Origin: Brevundimonas aveniformis DSM 17977 | GTDB taxonomy: Bacteria; Pseudomonadota; Alphaproteobacteria; Caulobacterales; Caulobacteraceae | Direction: 5' to 3' | NCBI RefSeq assembly: GCF_000428765.1 | Contig: NZ_AUAO01000003.1 | Span: 434,001-498,000, forward strand | Length of the DNA stretch: 64,000 bases | Shown here: positions 56,160-64,000 of the stretch, piece after piece | Position numbering within the stretch: the first letter of the stretch is position 1 | How the letters are laid out: every line of letters begins with the position of its first letter | Notes under the pieces: generated by a model | Database searches by the model: none | What the model was told of the DNA's origin: nothing | What the model saw: the letters and a program-made list of their open reading frames with translations, nothing else | Translations under genes and position numbers: made by a program

Positions 56160-56407
56160 TCAGCCCCGCTTGATCAAGCCGAGCAAGAACAGAAGTCCAA
56201 TTGCACCCAGCACCGCGACAACAAGGCTACCGCCCCAACCTCCGAAGCTGATGCCAAGCAGGCCCGCGACAAAGCCACCGAGAAGGGCCGGATCAGCCCG
56301 ACAATGAGATTGGCCAACAGACCATTCCCACAGCTCATCACCTTTTCAGCGATAGAGCCGGCCTCAATGCCGACCACGATAGCTCCGATGAGTCCGACGC
56401 CTTCCAT
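56160..56407 (-). pseudogene. GlsB/YeaQ/YmgE-like membrane gene with frameshift
   Basis: The first part (MEGVGLIGAIVVGIEAGSIAEKVM, NGLLANLIVGLI) is a normal GlsB/YeaQ start. The frame is then lost near 56299; a frame shifted by one base continues as ALLGGFVAGLLGISFGGWGG up to a TGA at 56160-56162. A single missing base (ATCCGGCCC where ATCGGNGCCC is expected) explains it. Either a recent inactivation or a sequencing error. Confidence 0.85.
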
Positions 56408-56504
56408 GCGACCTTCCGCCAAGGCTGAACTGAACAACCAGAACGTCGAACTCAGTCACTCCGTTCGCCCCTGATCAAACGCAAATGCTTGTCTTGCAGA
56501 GCAA

Positions 56505-56532
56505 AACCCCCGGGAGTTGCTCCCCGGGGGTT
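56505..56532 (-). terminator. Terminator after the first OmpA gene
   Basis: Ten-base stem aacccccggg/cccgggggtt; a T run (tttt) follows on the minus strand. Almost identical to the one at 57752. Confidence 0.85.
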
Positions 56533-56581
56533 CGCTTTGGTCATTGGCTCAAGGCCAAGGCTTTGATGGTATCGCCCGGGA

Positions 56582-57625
56582 CTAGCGGTTGATGTTGATC
56601 GTGGTCCGGCGGTTGAGCGGCTCGCGGACACCGTCAGCGGTGGCGCGGGCCAGGTCGGTTTCACCCCGGCCCTCGGTGGTGATGGCCCCACCGGTCACGC
56701 CCTGAGCGATCAGGGCATCACGGACGGTGGCGGCACGACGCTGCGACAGACGCACATTGTAGGCGGCCGAACCGGAGGTATCGGCGTGGCCCACGACGTG
56801 GACGCGGGTGGCCCCGCCGGCCCGGGCATGCGCCGCGGCCTGACGAACAATTTCCGTCGCTTGCGGAGTGAGGTCGTAGCGATCCCAGTCGAACAGCACC
56901 GTGAACTCACGCGCGTTCCACACCGGCGGCGGCGGCGGAGGCGGCGGCGGCGGCGGGGGAGGCGGCGGCGGAGGCGGGGGAGGCGGCGGCGGAGGAGCCG
57001 CAATCGCGCCGAACGAATGGCGATAGCCGATCGTCACCGAATGGTCGGTGTAGTCCATGCCGACAAAGATTGGCGTCGATGTTTGAAGCTCGAGGTCACC
57101 GACGTTGAAGTAGCGATAGGTCAGATCGATGTTGCCGCGCGGCCCTGTGGAGATCGCCGCACCGGCCAGCAGTTGCCAGGCGAGGCGAGAGTCATCCAGA
57201 TCCTCTGGCGTCTGCTGAAAGTTCACTCTGGCCCAGCCGACGCCGGCACCGACGAAAGGCCGGAAACGACCGGACCCGAAGTCGAACAGGACGTTGGCCA
57301 TCAAGCTGGTGGCGTTGATGTCCGTCTCGGCCGCTGGCGGCGTTCCGTTGAAGGTGTCGACCGAGGCCGTACGTCGGCCAAGTTCAGCCTCGAGTCTCCA
57401 GTTCGGATTGAGACGGAAACCGAACCTTCCGAACAGCGCCAATCCACCGTCCAACTCTCCTTCGACTGTTGGGGTGCAGGCCGCCGGCACGCATTCCGCC
57501 ACATCGGCGGTGCCCCAGTGATAGCCGATGTCGCCCGCGATATAGGGTCCATTGGGATCGGCCATGGCGGGTCCGCCCATGACCATGGCAAGACCGGCCA
57601 CGCCGGTCAGAAGCAGCTTTTTCAT
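56582..57625 (-). CDS. OmpA-family outer-membrane protein with polyproline linker (first copy)
   Basis: 347 residues from ATG 57625 (GGGGAG five bases upstream). Signal peptide (MKKLLLTGVAGLAMVMGGPAMA), an eight-strand-type barrel (GELDGGLALFGRFGFRLN and others), a proline tract of more than 20 residues, then an OmpA-like peptidoglycan-binding domain (FTVLFDWDRYDLTP, VVGHADTSG, NVRLSQRRAATVRDAL, REPLNRRTTININR). Links outer membrane to peptidoglycan. C-terminal domain nearly identical to the next copy. Confidence 0.92.
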   Translation of the reverse strand: MKKLLLTGVAGLAMVMGGPAMADPNGPYIAGDIGYHWGTADVAECVPAACTPTVEGELDGGLALFGRFGFRLNPNWRLEAELGRRTASVDTFNGTPPAAETDINATSLMANVLFDFGSGRFRPFVGAGVGWARVNFQQTPEDLDDSRLAWQLLAGAAISTGPRGNIDLTYRYFNVGDLELQTSTPIFVGMDYTDHSVTIGYRHSFGAIAAPPPPPPPPPPPPPPPPPPPPPPPPVWNAREFTVLFDWDRYDLTPQATEIVRQAAAHARAGGATRVHVVGHADTSGSAAYNVRLSQRRAATVRDALIAQGVTGGAITTEGRGETDLARATADGVREPLNRRTTININR

Positions 57626-57751
57626 CATCACTCCCCTCGTCGGACAACCCGACGATCCTGATGACGAACGACGATATGCCGATTGGTGCGCTTGGCAAGG
57701 TCGCCCGGCCGGCCTGTCAGATTTCGACCAGAGCCTGTGGCACCAAAGCAA

Positions 57752-57779
57752 AACCCCCGGGAGTTGCCTCCCGGGGGTT
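57752..57779 (-). terminator. Terminator after the second OmpA gene
   Basis: Twelve-base stem aacccccgggag/ctcccgggggtt with loop ttgc; a T run follows on the minus strand. Confidence 0.88.
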
Positions 57780-57825
57780 CGCATTCGGCTTTGGCTCTAG
57801 GCCAAGGCTTGGATCAACGGACCGC

Positions 57826-58839
57826 TTAGCGGTTGATGTTGATCGTGGCCCGGCGGTTGAGCGGCTCGCGGACACCGTCAGCGGTGGCACGGGCCAGGTC
57901 GGTTTCACCCCGGCCTTCGGTGGTGATGGCCCCACCGGTCACACCCTGAGCGATCAGGGCATCACGGACGGTGGCGGCACGACGCTGCGACAGGCGAACG
58001 TTGTAGGCGGCCGAACCGGAGGTATCGGCGTGGCCCACGACATGGACGCGGGTGGCACCGCCGGCACGGGCGTGAGCAGCAGCTTGCTGAACAATCTGCG
58101 CAGCCTGTGGGGTCAGGTCGAAGCGATCCCAGTCGAACAGCACCGTGAACTCACGCGGCTGCCACTGTTGCGGCGGCGGAGGCGGTGGCGGAGGCGGCGG
58201 CGGCGGCGGGGGAGGCGGCGGCGGCGGCGGCGGCGGGGTCACCCAACGGCCACCGAAGCGGCGAACGTAGGAAACCGTATAGACGTTCGCGTCGCCGTTG
58301 GCCGGGCCCGGATAGACGTCCGAGTAGAAGCCGTCGTCCTGATTGTCGAAGCGGGTGTAGTCGACGCGGATGCCGTTGGCACCACCGCCGAAGAACCACT
58401 GCGCCCCGACACCGTAGTTGATCGAGTTCGACTCCGAATCGCCCAGGCCTTCAACAGCCAGGGTGGTCGTGCCGTAGCCGAGGCGGAACAACAGTTCGAA
58501 GCTGTTCGAAGCCGGGGCAACCGCCACCAGATAACCTGCATACTGACGGTCCAGATCGACGTTGCCGATCGGGGTGTCTTCTTCGTCGATGCCGATGGAG
58601 CCTTCCAGCTCGGCCCCGAAGTAGCGGTTGAAACGCAGACCCGCGCGGCCAGTGACCGCATTCAGCCCAACATCACCCGGACCGCCGATGGTCGGAGAAT
58701 CGGCCATCACTTCAAAGCGCGACAGACCAATGTTGATGTAGGGGCTTACGCCCTCATACCAGACCCACTCTTGGGCCGAAGCGGCGGAACCCGCCGCCAG
58801 CAGGGCGACGGCAGACGCCGATGCCAGAACGAACTTCAT
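57826..58839 (-). CDS. OmpA-family outer-membrane protein with polyproline linker (second copy)
   Basis: 337 residues from ATG 58839 with GAGG eight bases upstream; a GTG at 58848 overlaps the GAGG. Signal (KFVLASASAVALLAAGSAASA), a different barrel (YINIGLSRFEVM, FFGGGANGIRVDYTRF), then a proline tract of more than 20 residues and an OmpA-like domain that matches the first copy almost residue for residue. Its barrel resembles the small outer-membrane protein at 61975. Confidence 0.92.
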   Translation of the reverse strand: MKFVLASASAVALLAAGSAASAQEWVWYEGVSPYINIGLSRFEVMADSPTIGGPGDVGLNAVTGRAGLRFNRYFGAELEGSIGIDEEDTPIGNVDLDRQYAGYLVAVAPASNSFELLFRLGYGTTTLAVEGLGDSESNSINYGVGAQWFFGGGANGIRVDYTRFDNQDDGFYSDVYPGPANGDANVYTVSYVRRFGGRWVTPPPPPPPPPPPPPPPPPPPPPPQQWQPREFTVLFDWDRFDLTPQAAQIVQQAAAHARAGGATRVHVVGHADTSGSAAYNVRLSQRRAATVRDALIAQGVTGGAITTEGRGETDLARATADGVREPLNRRATININR

Positions 58840-58848
58840 CGAAGTCAC

Positions 58849-59083
58849 CTCGAAAAAAAAGCTTAGGCGGCCCTCCCGCCATCATTGAACTGATAAGCGG
58901 GTGAGGCCGTCATGCAAAGCATTGATAGCCATGACCTGGCCCAAAGAGCCGGGGGCGCGTCATTTCGGCAACGGTATGGCCAAACGGTGGCCGAGCTTCA
59001 CTGTAGGCGTTTGCAAGGACGCTGGCGCTATCCCCAGCCGAGCGTGCTAAGGGGGCCGGTTGCCTCTGTCCAAGGACCCCTCG
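58849..59083. other. Divergent intergenic region between ompA copy 2 and the KAS III-like gene
   Basis: 235 bp. It starts with a run of eight T (minus strand) just before the ompA ribosome-binding site and contains no gene. Promoters for both genes must lie here; none can be named with confidence. Confidence 0.5.
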
Positions 59084-60247
59084 ATGCCCCAAACGCGCGA
59101 AGCCGTCATCGCCGCGACTGGTCTGTTTACGCCGGACCAATCCGTGTCCAACGCTGAACTCGTAACGGCCTTCAACGCCTATGTGGATCGATTTAACGCC
59201 GACAACGCCGCCGGCATCGCCGCTGGCGAAATCGAAGCCCTGCAACCCTCCTCCGTCGAGTTTGTAGAGAAGGCGTCGGGCATCAAGTCGCGGTTCGTCC
59301 TAGACAAGTCGGGCATTCTGGACCCGGCCCGCATGACCCCTCATCTGCCTGAACGGTCGAATGACGATATTTCGATCCTGGCCGAGATCGCTGTGCGCGC
59401 CGCCGAGGATGCCATCGCGCGCTGGGGCAAGCCGGCGTCTCAGATCGACGCCGTGCTGTGTGCGGCTTCCAATATGCAGCGCCCCTACCCGGCCATGGCC
59501 ATCGAAGTTCAGCAGGCGCTGGGGATCGGTGGCTTCGCCTTTGACATGAATGTGGCCTGTTCGTCGGCAACCTTCGGGATTAAGACGGCCGCCGACTTCA
59601 TCGCCTCCGGGTCGTGCCGCGCCGTCCTGATCGTCAATCCCGAGGTCTGTTCGGCCCATCTCAACTTCAAGGACCGGGACAGCCACTTCATTTTCGGCGA
59701 CGTGGCCACGGCCGTTATCGTCGAGGTGGCGGATGAGGCCGACGGAGGCTGGGACATCCTGGGAACCCGCCTCAAGACCGAGTTCTCCAACAATATTCGC
59801 AACAACTTCGGCTTTCTGAACCGCCCCGCTCGCCCGACCCAGGCACTCGATTCGGCGCAAGCCAATGGCGAAGCGGCTGATCCCCTGACCGACCGCCTCT
59901 TCGTCCAGCAGGGCCGCAAGGTGTTCAAGGACGTGGTGCCCATGGTGTCGGACATGATTGTCGACCACGCGGGTGAACTCGGCATCGACCCCACCGGCCT
60001 GAAGCGGATGTGGCTGCATCAGGCGAATATCAACATGAACCAGTTCATCGGCCGCAAGGTTCTGGGCCGCGAACCCGAACCGCACGAGAACGTCATCATC
60101 CTGGATGAGTACGCCAACACCTCATCGGCCGGATCGATCATCGCCTTTCACCTCCACAATGATGGATTCGAATCGGGCGACACGGGGCTGATCTGCTCGT
60201 TCGGCGCGGGCTATTCGGCCGGCACGGTTTTCGTGAGGAAGCGGTGA
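59084..60247 (+). CDS. Beta-ketoacyl-ACP synthase III-like protein
   Basis: 387 residues from ATG 59084 (AAGGA seven bases upstream; the TTG at 59060 is less likely). The catalytic triad is present: Cys in NVACSSATF, His in LHQANINMNQF, Asn in YANTSSAG. It is longer than FabH and more like the group that condenses long-chain acyl donors. Substrate is open. The next gene overlaps its end. Confidence 0.87.
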   Translation: MPQTREAVIAATGLFTPDQSVSNAELVTAFNAYVDRFNADNAAGIAAGEIEALQPSSVEFVEKASGIKSRFVLDKSGILDPARMTPHLPERSNDDISILAEIAVRAAEDAIARWGKPASQIDAVLCAASNMQRPYPAMAIEVQQALGIGGFAFDMNVACSSATFGIKTAADFIASGSCRAVLIVNPEVCSAHLNFKDRDSHFIFGDVATAVIVEVADEADGGWDILGTRLKTEFSNNIRNNFGFLNRPARPTQALDSAQANGEAADPLTDRLFVQQGRKVFKDVVPMVSDMIVDHAGELGIDPTGLKRMWLHQANINMNQFIGRKVLGREPEPHENVIILDEYANTSSAGSIIAFHLHNDGFESGDTGLICSFGAGYSAGTVFVRKR

Positions 60248-60687
60248 CCACCTTGGATCGGACAGACATCGGCAGCGTCATCGACGCCCTCTACGCCTGC
60301 ATCTCCGGCCCTGCCGGCCCGCGCGACTGGGCGACCCAGCGACTGATCTTCCATCCCGACAGCCGCCAGGCCCGCACGGGCCTGGATGCCGGAGGCCAGC
60401 CCTGGATGAAGATCATGGGGCGTGAAGCCTACGTCGAGGACGTGACACCCTTCTTTGCGACCAACGCCTTCTATGAGGTCGAGACGGCCCGCCGGATCGA
60501 TGTCTTCGGCAACATGGCCCACGTCTGGTCCGTCTATGAGGCCAAGACCCATCCCGACGATGAAGCGCCCGAACGTCGTGGCATCAACTCGATCCAGCTC
60601 TATCGCGACGCAGACGGGCACTGGTCGGTGTTGCACATGATCTGGGACAATGAGCGCCCCGGACTGACCGTCCCGGACGGCCTCTAG
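60244..60687 (+). CDS. NTF2/SnoaL-like protein
   Basis: 147 residues, GTG start overlapping the KAS gene end. NTF2-like cone: IDALYACISGPAG, VEDVTPFFATNAFYEVETARRIDVFGNMAHVWSVYEAK, and WSVLHMIWD. No catalytic set can be assigned; probably a small-molecule-binding or isomerase relative. Its stop overlaps that of the convergent M48 protease gene. Confidence 0.8.
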   Translation: MTTLDRTDIGSVIDALYACISGPAGPRDWATQRLIFHPDSRQARTGLDAGGQPWMKIMGREAYVEDVTPFFATNAFYEVETARRIDVFGNMAHVWSVYEAKTHPDDEAPERRGINSIQLYRDADGHWSVLHMIWDNERPGLTVPDGL

Positions 60688-61862
60688 CCTTCAGGTGGGT
60701 GATCCGCCTTCCACTGCATGGCCATGCGAATACGGTTTTCGACACTGGGGTGGTCATAGAAGAGAAACTCCTCCAGCCACGACGGCGACGGAGCGCGGTA
60801 TTCGGCTGTCTTGATCAGGGCCGCCGACAGCCCATCCGGCTCGTTGGCATATTCGAGCGAAAACCGGTCAGCGTCCGTCTCCATCGTTCGAACCATCGTA
60901 TTGATGACCGGCGTGGCCAGCACGAAGATGAAGGCAATCACCACACTCAGCACGGGCAATCCGGCAGGATCGCTGATCTCGCCAACCCTGTTGGCTCCCT
61001 GCCAGCGCCGGGCCACAGGATAAAGCCGGTCCGCCAGCCAGAACACCGCCATCGCCAGAAAGCCGAAGATGCCGGTCATCCAAAGGGCGTGCCGGTGCAC
61101 ATAGTGGCCCATTTCGTGGCCGACGACGCCGCGAACCTCGGCCAGGTCAGCCCCCTGCTGGAACATGACGTCACTCATGGCGACACGGGCGGTTCCGAAC
61201 AGGCCTGAGACATTGGCCGTATAACGGTCGGACTGGCGGCTGCCGTCATAGATATAGATCCGGTCGGACGGCGTGCCGGTGCGTTCCGCCAGCCTGACAA
61301 CCGCGTCCCGCACAGGGCCATCCGGTGCCCGCGTGTAGGTATTGAACAGCGGTTCTATGAAAACGGGCCCGGCCAGCAGCATCACGGCCATGAAGGTTGC
61401 GGTCAGGCCACCGGCCCACGCCCACCAGATCCGGCCTGCGCGCCGCATGAGGAAATAGACGCCCACCAGCAGGACGGCCAGGCCGACCGCCCCGATCGCC
61501 GCCGACATGGCTCCCTCGGCCAGCCACGCGCCGACCGGTTGACGGGTCAGACCGTACTCGGTTTCGCGACGCCATCCTGACCACCAGGACCAGGGCAACG
61601 CCAGCACCCAATTCAGCCCTGAAAAGACCAGGGCGACGATCAGCACAGTCAGATTGGGGCGCGACCTTCCGCGCCCCAGCCGATCCCGTATTCCGCTCAG
61701 GACGCCGGATCTGAGGATCAACCAGGCCACGACGGCCGTGACCACCAGGTTGCCGAGGATCAGCCAGTGCGACCCTTGTGTATAGCTAACGGCCCGCTCG
61801 ACCTCCTCTGGCGACATCGTCGCCAGCCAGCGCGCGGTTTCGGCCTCAACGTCCAGGCTCAT
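60684..61862 (-). CDS. M48-family membrane metalloprotease
   Basis: 392 residues from ATG 61862; GGGAGGGGG lies just upstream. Several membrane segments (LILGNLVVTAVVAWLIL and others) and the zinc motif HEMGH in GVVGHEMGHYVHRH near residue 260, with a third ligand Glu in ETDADRFS. Ste24/HtpX-type membrane protein quality control; substrate unknown. Confidence 0.9.
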   Translation of the reverse strand: MSLDVEAETARWLATMSPEEVERAVSYTQGSHWLILGNLVVTAVVAWLILRSGVLSGIRDRLGRGRSRPNLTVLIVALVFSGLNWVLALPWSWWSGWRRETEYGLTRQPVGAWLAEGAMSAAIGAVGLAVLLVGVYFLMRRAGRIWWAWAGGLTATFMAVMLLAGPVFIEPLFNTYTRAPDGPVRDAVVRLAERTGTPSDRIYIYDGSRQSDRYTANVSGLFGTARVAMSDVMFQQGADLAEVRGVVGHEMGHYVHRHALWMTGIFGFLAMAVFWLADRLYPVARRWQGANRVGEISDPAGLPVLSVVIAFIFVLATPVINTMVRTMETDADRFSLEYANEPDGLSAALIKTAEYRAPSPSWLEEFLFYDHPSVENRIRMAMQWKADHPPEG

Positions 61863-61923
61863 AGCCCCCTCCCCGATTATCGAAACCAGTAGAGGCCGGA
61901 CCAGGCGGCCGCACAAATGAAAA

Positions 61924-61949
61924 GGGCGCAATGGTTGCCCATCGCGCCC
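61924..61949 (-). terminator. Terminator after the small outer-membrane protein gene
   Basis: Stem gggcgc-atgg type pairing around a short loop (left 61924-61934, right 61939-61949), with ttttcattt following on the minus strand. Confidence 0.8.
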
Positions 61950-61974
61950 CTGATTTCACGACAGGAAACCTGTC

Positions 61975-62505
61975 CTAGAAACGACGAACGTAGCCGATCG
62001 TCCAGATATCCGCCTCGCCGGCGTCATCCTGGAAATCGCGACGGGTATAGTCCGCCCGAACGCCGTTCACGCCGTCAAAGAAATAGTTGGCACCGACGCC
62101 GTAGTTCCAGCTGTCGCTATTGTTGGTGACCGTCGAACCAAGGCCCGAGGCCTCAATCTCGGTCGTGCCGTAACCCAGGCGACCGAAGACTTCGAAATTC
62201 TGAGCCACCGGATAGGAGGCGACGCCATAGACGGCCGCGTCGTGGTTCAGTTGCACGTCGACGTTCGGCACCATCTGCTCGTCACCGAGGCCAACCGTCA
62301 GTTCGCCTTCAACCCCAAGGTACGGATTGAAGCGCGCGCCGACCCGACCCGTCAGGCCATCAAGATCAACATCCGTGTCGTCGCTCGACAGGTTCGAATA
62401 GCCCACCGAACCGTACCAGGTCGGGTTGGACAGGGTCTGAGCCGCTGCCGGAGCAGCAACAGAGGCCGCAATAGCGGCGACGGCGGTAAAAGCGAGAGTA
62501 CGCAT
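61975..62505 (-). CDS. Small outer-membrane beta-barrel protein
   Basis: 176 residues from ATG 62505 (AAGGAAGAG upstream). Signal peptide (RTLAFTAVAAIAASVAAPAAA) and an eight-strand-type barrel ending in Phe (DIWTIGYVRRF). Strands NYGVGANYFFDGVNGVRADYTR and YVRRF echo the barrel of the second OmpA gene, so the two are paralogues, here without an OmpA domain. Confidence 0.85.
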   Translation of the reverse strand: MRTLAFTAVAAIAASVAAPAAAQTLSNPTWYGSVGYSNLSSDDTDVDLDGLTGRVGARFNPYLGVEGELTVGLGDEQMVPNVDVQLNHDAAVYGVASYPVAQNFEVFGRLGYGTTEIEASGLGSTVTNNSDSWNYGVGANYFFDGVNGVRADYTRRDFQDDAGEADIWTIGYVRRF

Positions 62506-62738
62506 GACAAACTCTTCCTTGCTGGTTTCAGTGACGTTCTTCGCGCCACCGGCCCACCCAGCCAGACTGCGCAGATAGGAACCGACAACGGTCCTTCCAA
62601 GACCCCTCCGGGGCGAAATCAGGACCATAAGTCTCTGTTTTGACATGATACATTGTTCGTCGAACATCATGTGGTTGGTGCTTGGCCATTGTCCGGCCAG
62701 CACCTAGACTGGTGGCTGAAACCGACGGGAGATCCCGG

Positions 62739-63314
62739 ATGAACCGAACGCTGGCCTTGACGGCAGCCCTCGCCTTGGCGGCTTGCCAACCCCAGGCGCA
62801 GGACCGCGCTGCTGAACGTGACGCTGCCGAAGCCCCCACTCCGGCCGCGGAGACTCCGGCACCCCAGGATTCTTCGTCGACGATTGTCGCTCTGGATTCG
62901 GAGGGCCTGAGACTGGTCGATGAAACGACAGGCTCGACGCGCCTGATTCCCTTCGGTGCCCCGCAGGCGGAAACCACAACGGCGATCACGGCCCTCGTCG
63001 GAAACGCCACTGAGACTGGCCAGATGGAGGAATGCGGCCCAGGGCCACTGAGTTTCGCGAACTTCCCTCAGGGCCTTCGTCTGTGGTTCTCGCAAGGTGC
63101 CTTCTCGGGCTGGGAAAGCACCGAGGCGCTCACCACCATGTCTGGCATTTCTGCCGAGGCCACGCGCGCCGAGCTTGAGGCTGCCGGCGTGTCAGATTTC
63201 ACGCGAGACACGCTGGAAGATGAGTTTGATCTCGGGGGAATCTACGGCGTCATGGAGCCGGGCGGACAAGAGGTCGCGCTGCTCCACACCGGCGACAACT
63301 GTTTTATGCGCTAG
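62739..63314 (+). CDS. Putative lipoprotein
   Basis: 191 residues from ATG 62739 with GGGAG nearby. Signal and lipobox (RTLALTAALALAACQ), a linker rich in Ala, Pro and Glu, then a globular part with LRLVDETTGSTRLIPFG, SFANFPQGLRLWFSQG and GIYGVMEPGGQEVALLHTGDNC. No family recognised. Probably anchored in the outer membrane or periplasm. Confidence 0.7.
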   Translation: MNRTLALTAALALAACQPQAQDRAAERDAAEAPTPAAETPAPQDSSSTIVALDSEGLRLVDETTGSTRLIPFGAPQAETTTAITALVGNATETGQMEECGPGPLSFANFPQGLRLWFSQGAFSGWESTEALTTMSGISAEATRAELEAAGVSDFTRDTLEDEFDLGGIYGVMEPGGQEVALLHTGDNCFMR

Positions 63315-63382
63315 AGCCTGATTCAGCTTTTTGTCGGCACCGCAGGGCGGTTCCAACAAAAACCATCGCGCTCTAGTGCGCC

Positions 63383-64000
63383 TCAGCGCGCGGCAGGAAT
63401 TTCAAGGTCGAGCGCCCGCGCTGAGGGTTCAGCCTGGCCGATGAAGACGTGCTGGGGATCAGGGTGCTCTGGGGTTAACTGCCAGGCGTCAACCTCGATC
63501 AGGCTAGGATAGGTTTCGACGGGTCGACTTGCGGCCCGACGGCCCCAGGTCTTCGGCAGGCCCAGGAGTTCATTGATATAGCCCCAGACACAGACCGGGT
63601 GCATGAGCAGGCTATAGGCCAGGGCATAGAAGAAGAACCCGCCGGCATTTCGTCGAACTCGGAATTCCTGGGCCGCAAACATCCGTCTCTGAATGGCAAA
63701 GATGATGAGATTCCAGGCCACCGCCAGCGGCAACACCAACAGCGTCATGGGGCCGGCGATCTGGAAATTGCCGAGCAGCGCCAGGACAAGTCCGGGGATG
63801 AAGATCAGCGTGTAGGCCAGATCAATCGGCAGGAAGAGCAGGTTCCACCAGATAAACAGGGTGGTCATGCGGTGATGAATGAGCAGCGAACCATGCGCCT
63901 GAAACGCTTCAATCAGGCCCCGCGACCACCGCTTCCTCTGGCTGGCAAAATGTCCGAGCCGTTCGGGAACATTGGTAAAAACCAGAGCATCTTCGGCGTA
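63383..64000 (-). CDS. Membrane glycosyltransferase (GT2), C-terminal part
   Basis: 205 residues to the window edge, start outside. The upstream end reads YAEDALVFTNVPERLGHFAS and then QRKRWSRGLI, the QxxRW motif of processive family 2 glycosyltransferases, followed by several membrane segments (FIWWNLLFLPIDLAYTLIFIPGL and others). Likely an exopolysaccharide synthase of the PgaC/cellulose-synthase type; product unknown. Confidence 0.8.
   Translation of the reverse strand, partial: YAEDALVFTNVPERLGHFASQRKRWSRGLIEAFQAHGSLLIHHRMTTLFIWWNLLFLPIDLAYTLIFIPGLVLALLGNFQIAGPMTLLVLPLAVAWNLIIFAIQRRMFAAQEFRVRRNAGGFFFYALAYSLLMHPVCVWGYINELLGLPKTWGRRAASRPVETYPSLIEVDAWQLTPEHPDPQHVFIGQAEPSARALDLEIPAAR

Noticed and set aside
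56930-58240. GGCGGC-rich tracts that look like tandem repeats or a CRISPR-like array
   Set aside because: They are proline codon runs in the OmpA genes; no spacer-repeat structure exists, and no CRISPR array was seen anywhere in the window.
57661-58866. Plus-strand ORF of 401 codons with an Arg-rich tract
   Set aside because: Antisense to the second OmpA gene; the Arg run is the reverse of the proline codons.

Overview
The window looks like a chromosome segment of a high-GC alphaproteobacterium of the Caulobacteraceae, most like Brevundimonas or Caulobacter. The evidence is a complete holdfast (hfs) polysaccharide locus, the Caulobacter-type flagellar operon order fliF-fliG-flbE-fliN-flbD-flhA, a CtrA-like box upstream of fliF, and adjacent OmpA-family proteins with long proline tracts. 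Genus is an inference; no rRNA or database comparison was available.

Positions 1-22,660 are an accessory island lying against the 3' end of a tRNA-Ser(GCT) gene (22,660-22,751, minus strand). It carries an McrBC-type restriction pair (mcrC cut by the window edge), a DUF4258-like small gene and a giant Cas4/RecB-like nuclease-helicase fusion. Next comes a phage-like or integrative cassette: ParB-methyltransferase fusion, DUF5681, XRE repressor, a lipoprotein, DUF2924 and a large serine recombinase. Then follow an anchored staphylococcal-nuclease-like protein, several unknown genes, two large unknown proteins with nuclease-like signatures, a C5-methyltransferase with a GIY-YIG nuclease (type II restriction-modification), and an RloC-like ATPase/anticodon nuclease. 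The island ends in a 216-bp direct repeat (300-bp period) whose right copy runs into the tRNA gene and whose left copy ends in a decayed piece of tRNA.

Positions 22,848-32,836 are the holdfast locus: hfsE (initiating sugar-phosphate transferase), hfsF (flippase), hfsG, hfsH (deacetylase) and another glycosyltransferase on the plus strand; a Wzy-like polymerase, hfsB and hfsA on the minus strand; hfsD (export lipoprotein) divergent from hfsA.

Positions 32,960-39,513 are housekeeping: dnaB; a bolA, aldo/keto-reductase-like, monothiol glutaredoxin and thioesterase run; then rpsD, trmJ and a CHASE3 histidine kinase on the minus strand. Positions 39,541-47,537 are the flagellar operon on the minus strand, with a class A beta-lactamase gene inserted between flbD and flhA and overlapping flbD by four bases. 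Positions 47,651-56,007 hold an amino-acid dehydrogenase, a hydrolase, DUF3253, an SDR, cysQ, a thioesterase, a lipoprotein, a glutathione transferase, a nucleoside transporter and rplA/rplK. Positions 56,160-64,000 hold a frameshifted GlsB/YeaQ gene, two adjacent OmpA-like genes with near-identical C-termini, a KAS III-like synthase, an NTF2-like protein, an M48 protease, a small outer-membrane barrel related to one of the OmpA barrels, a lipoprotein, and the end of a membrane glycosyltransferase cut by the window edge.
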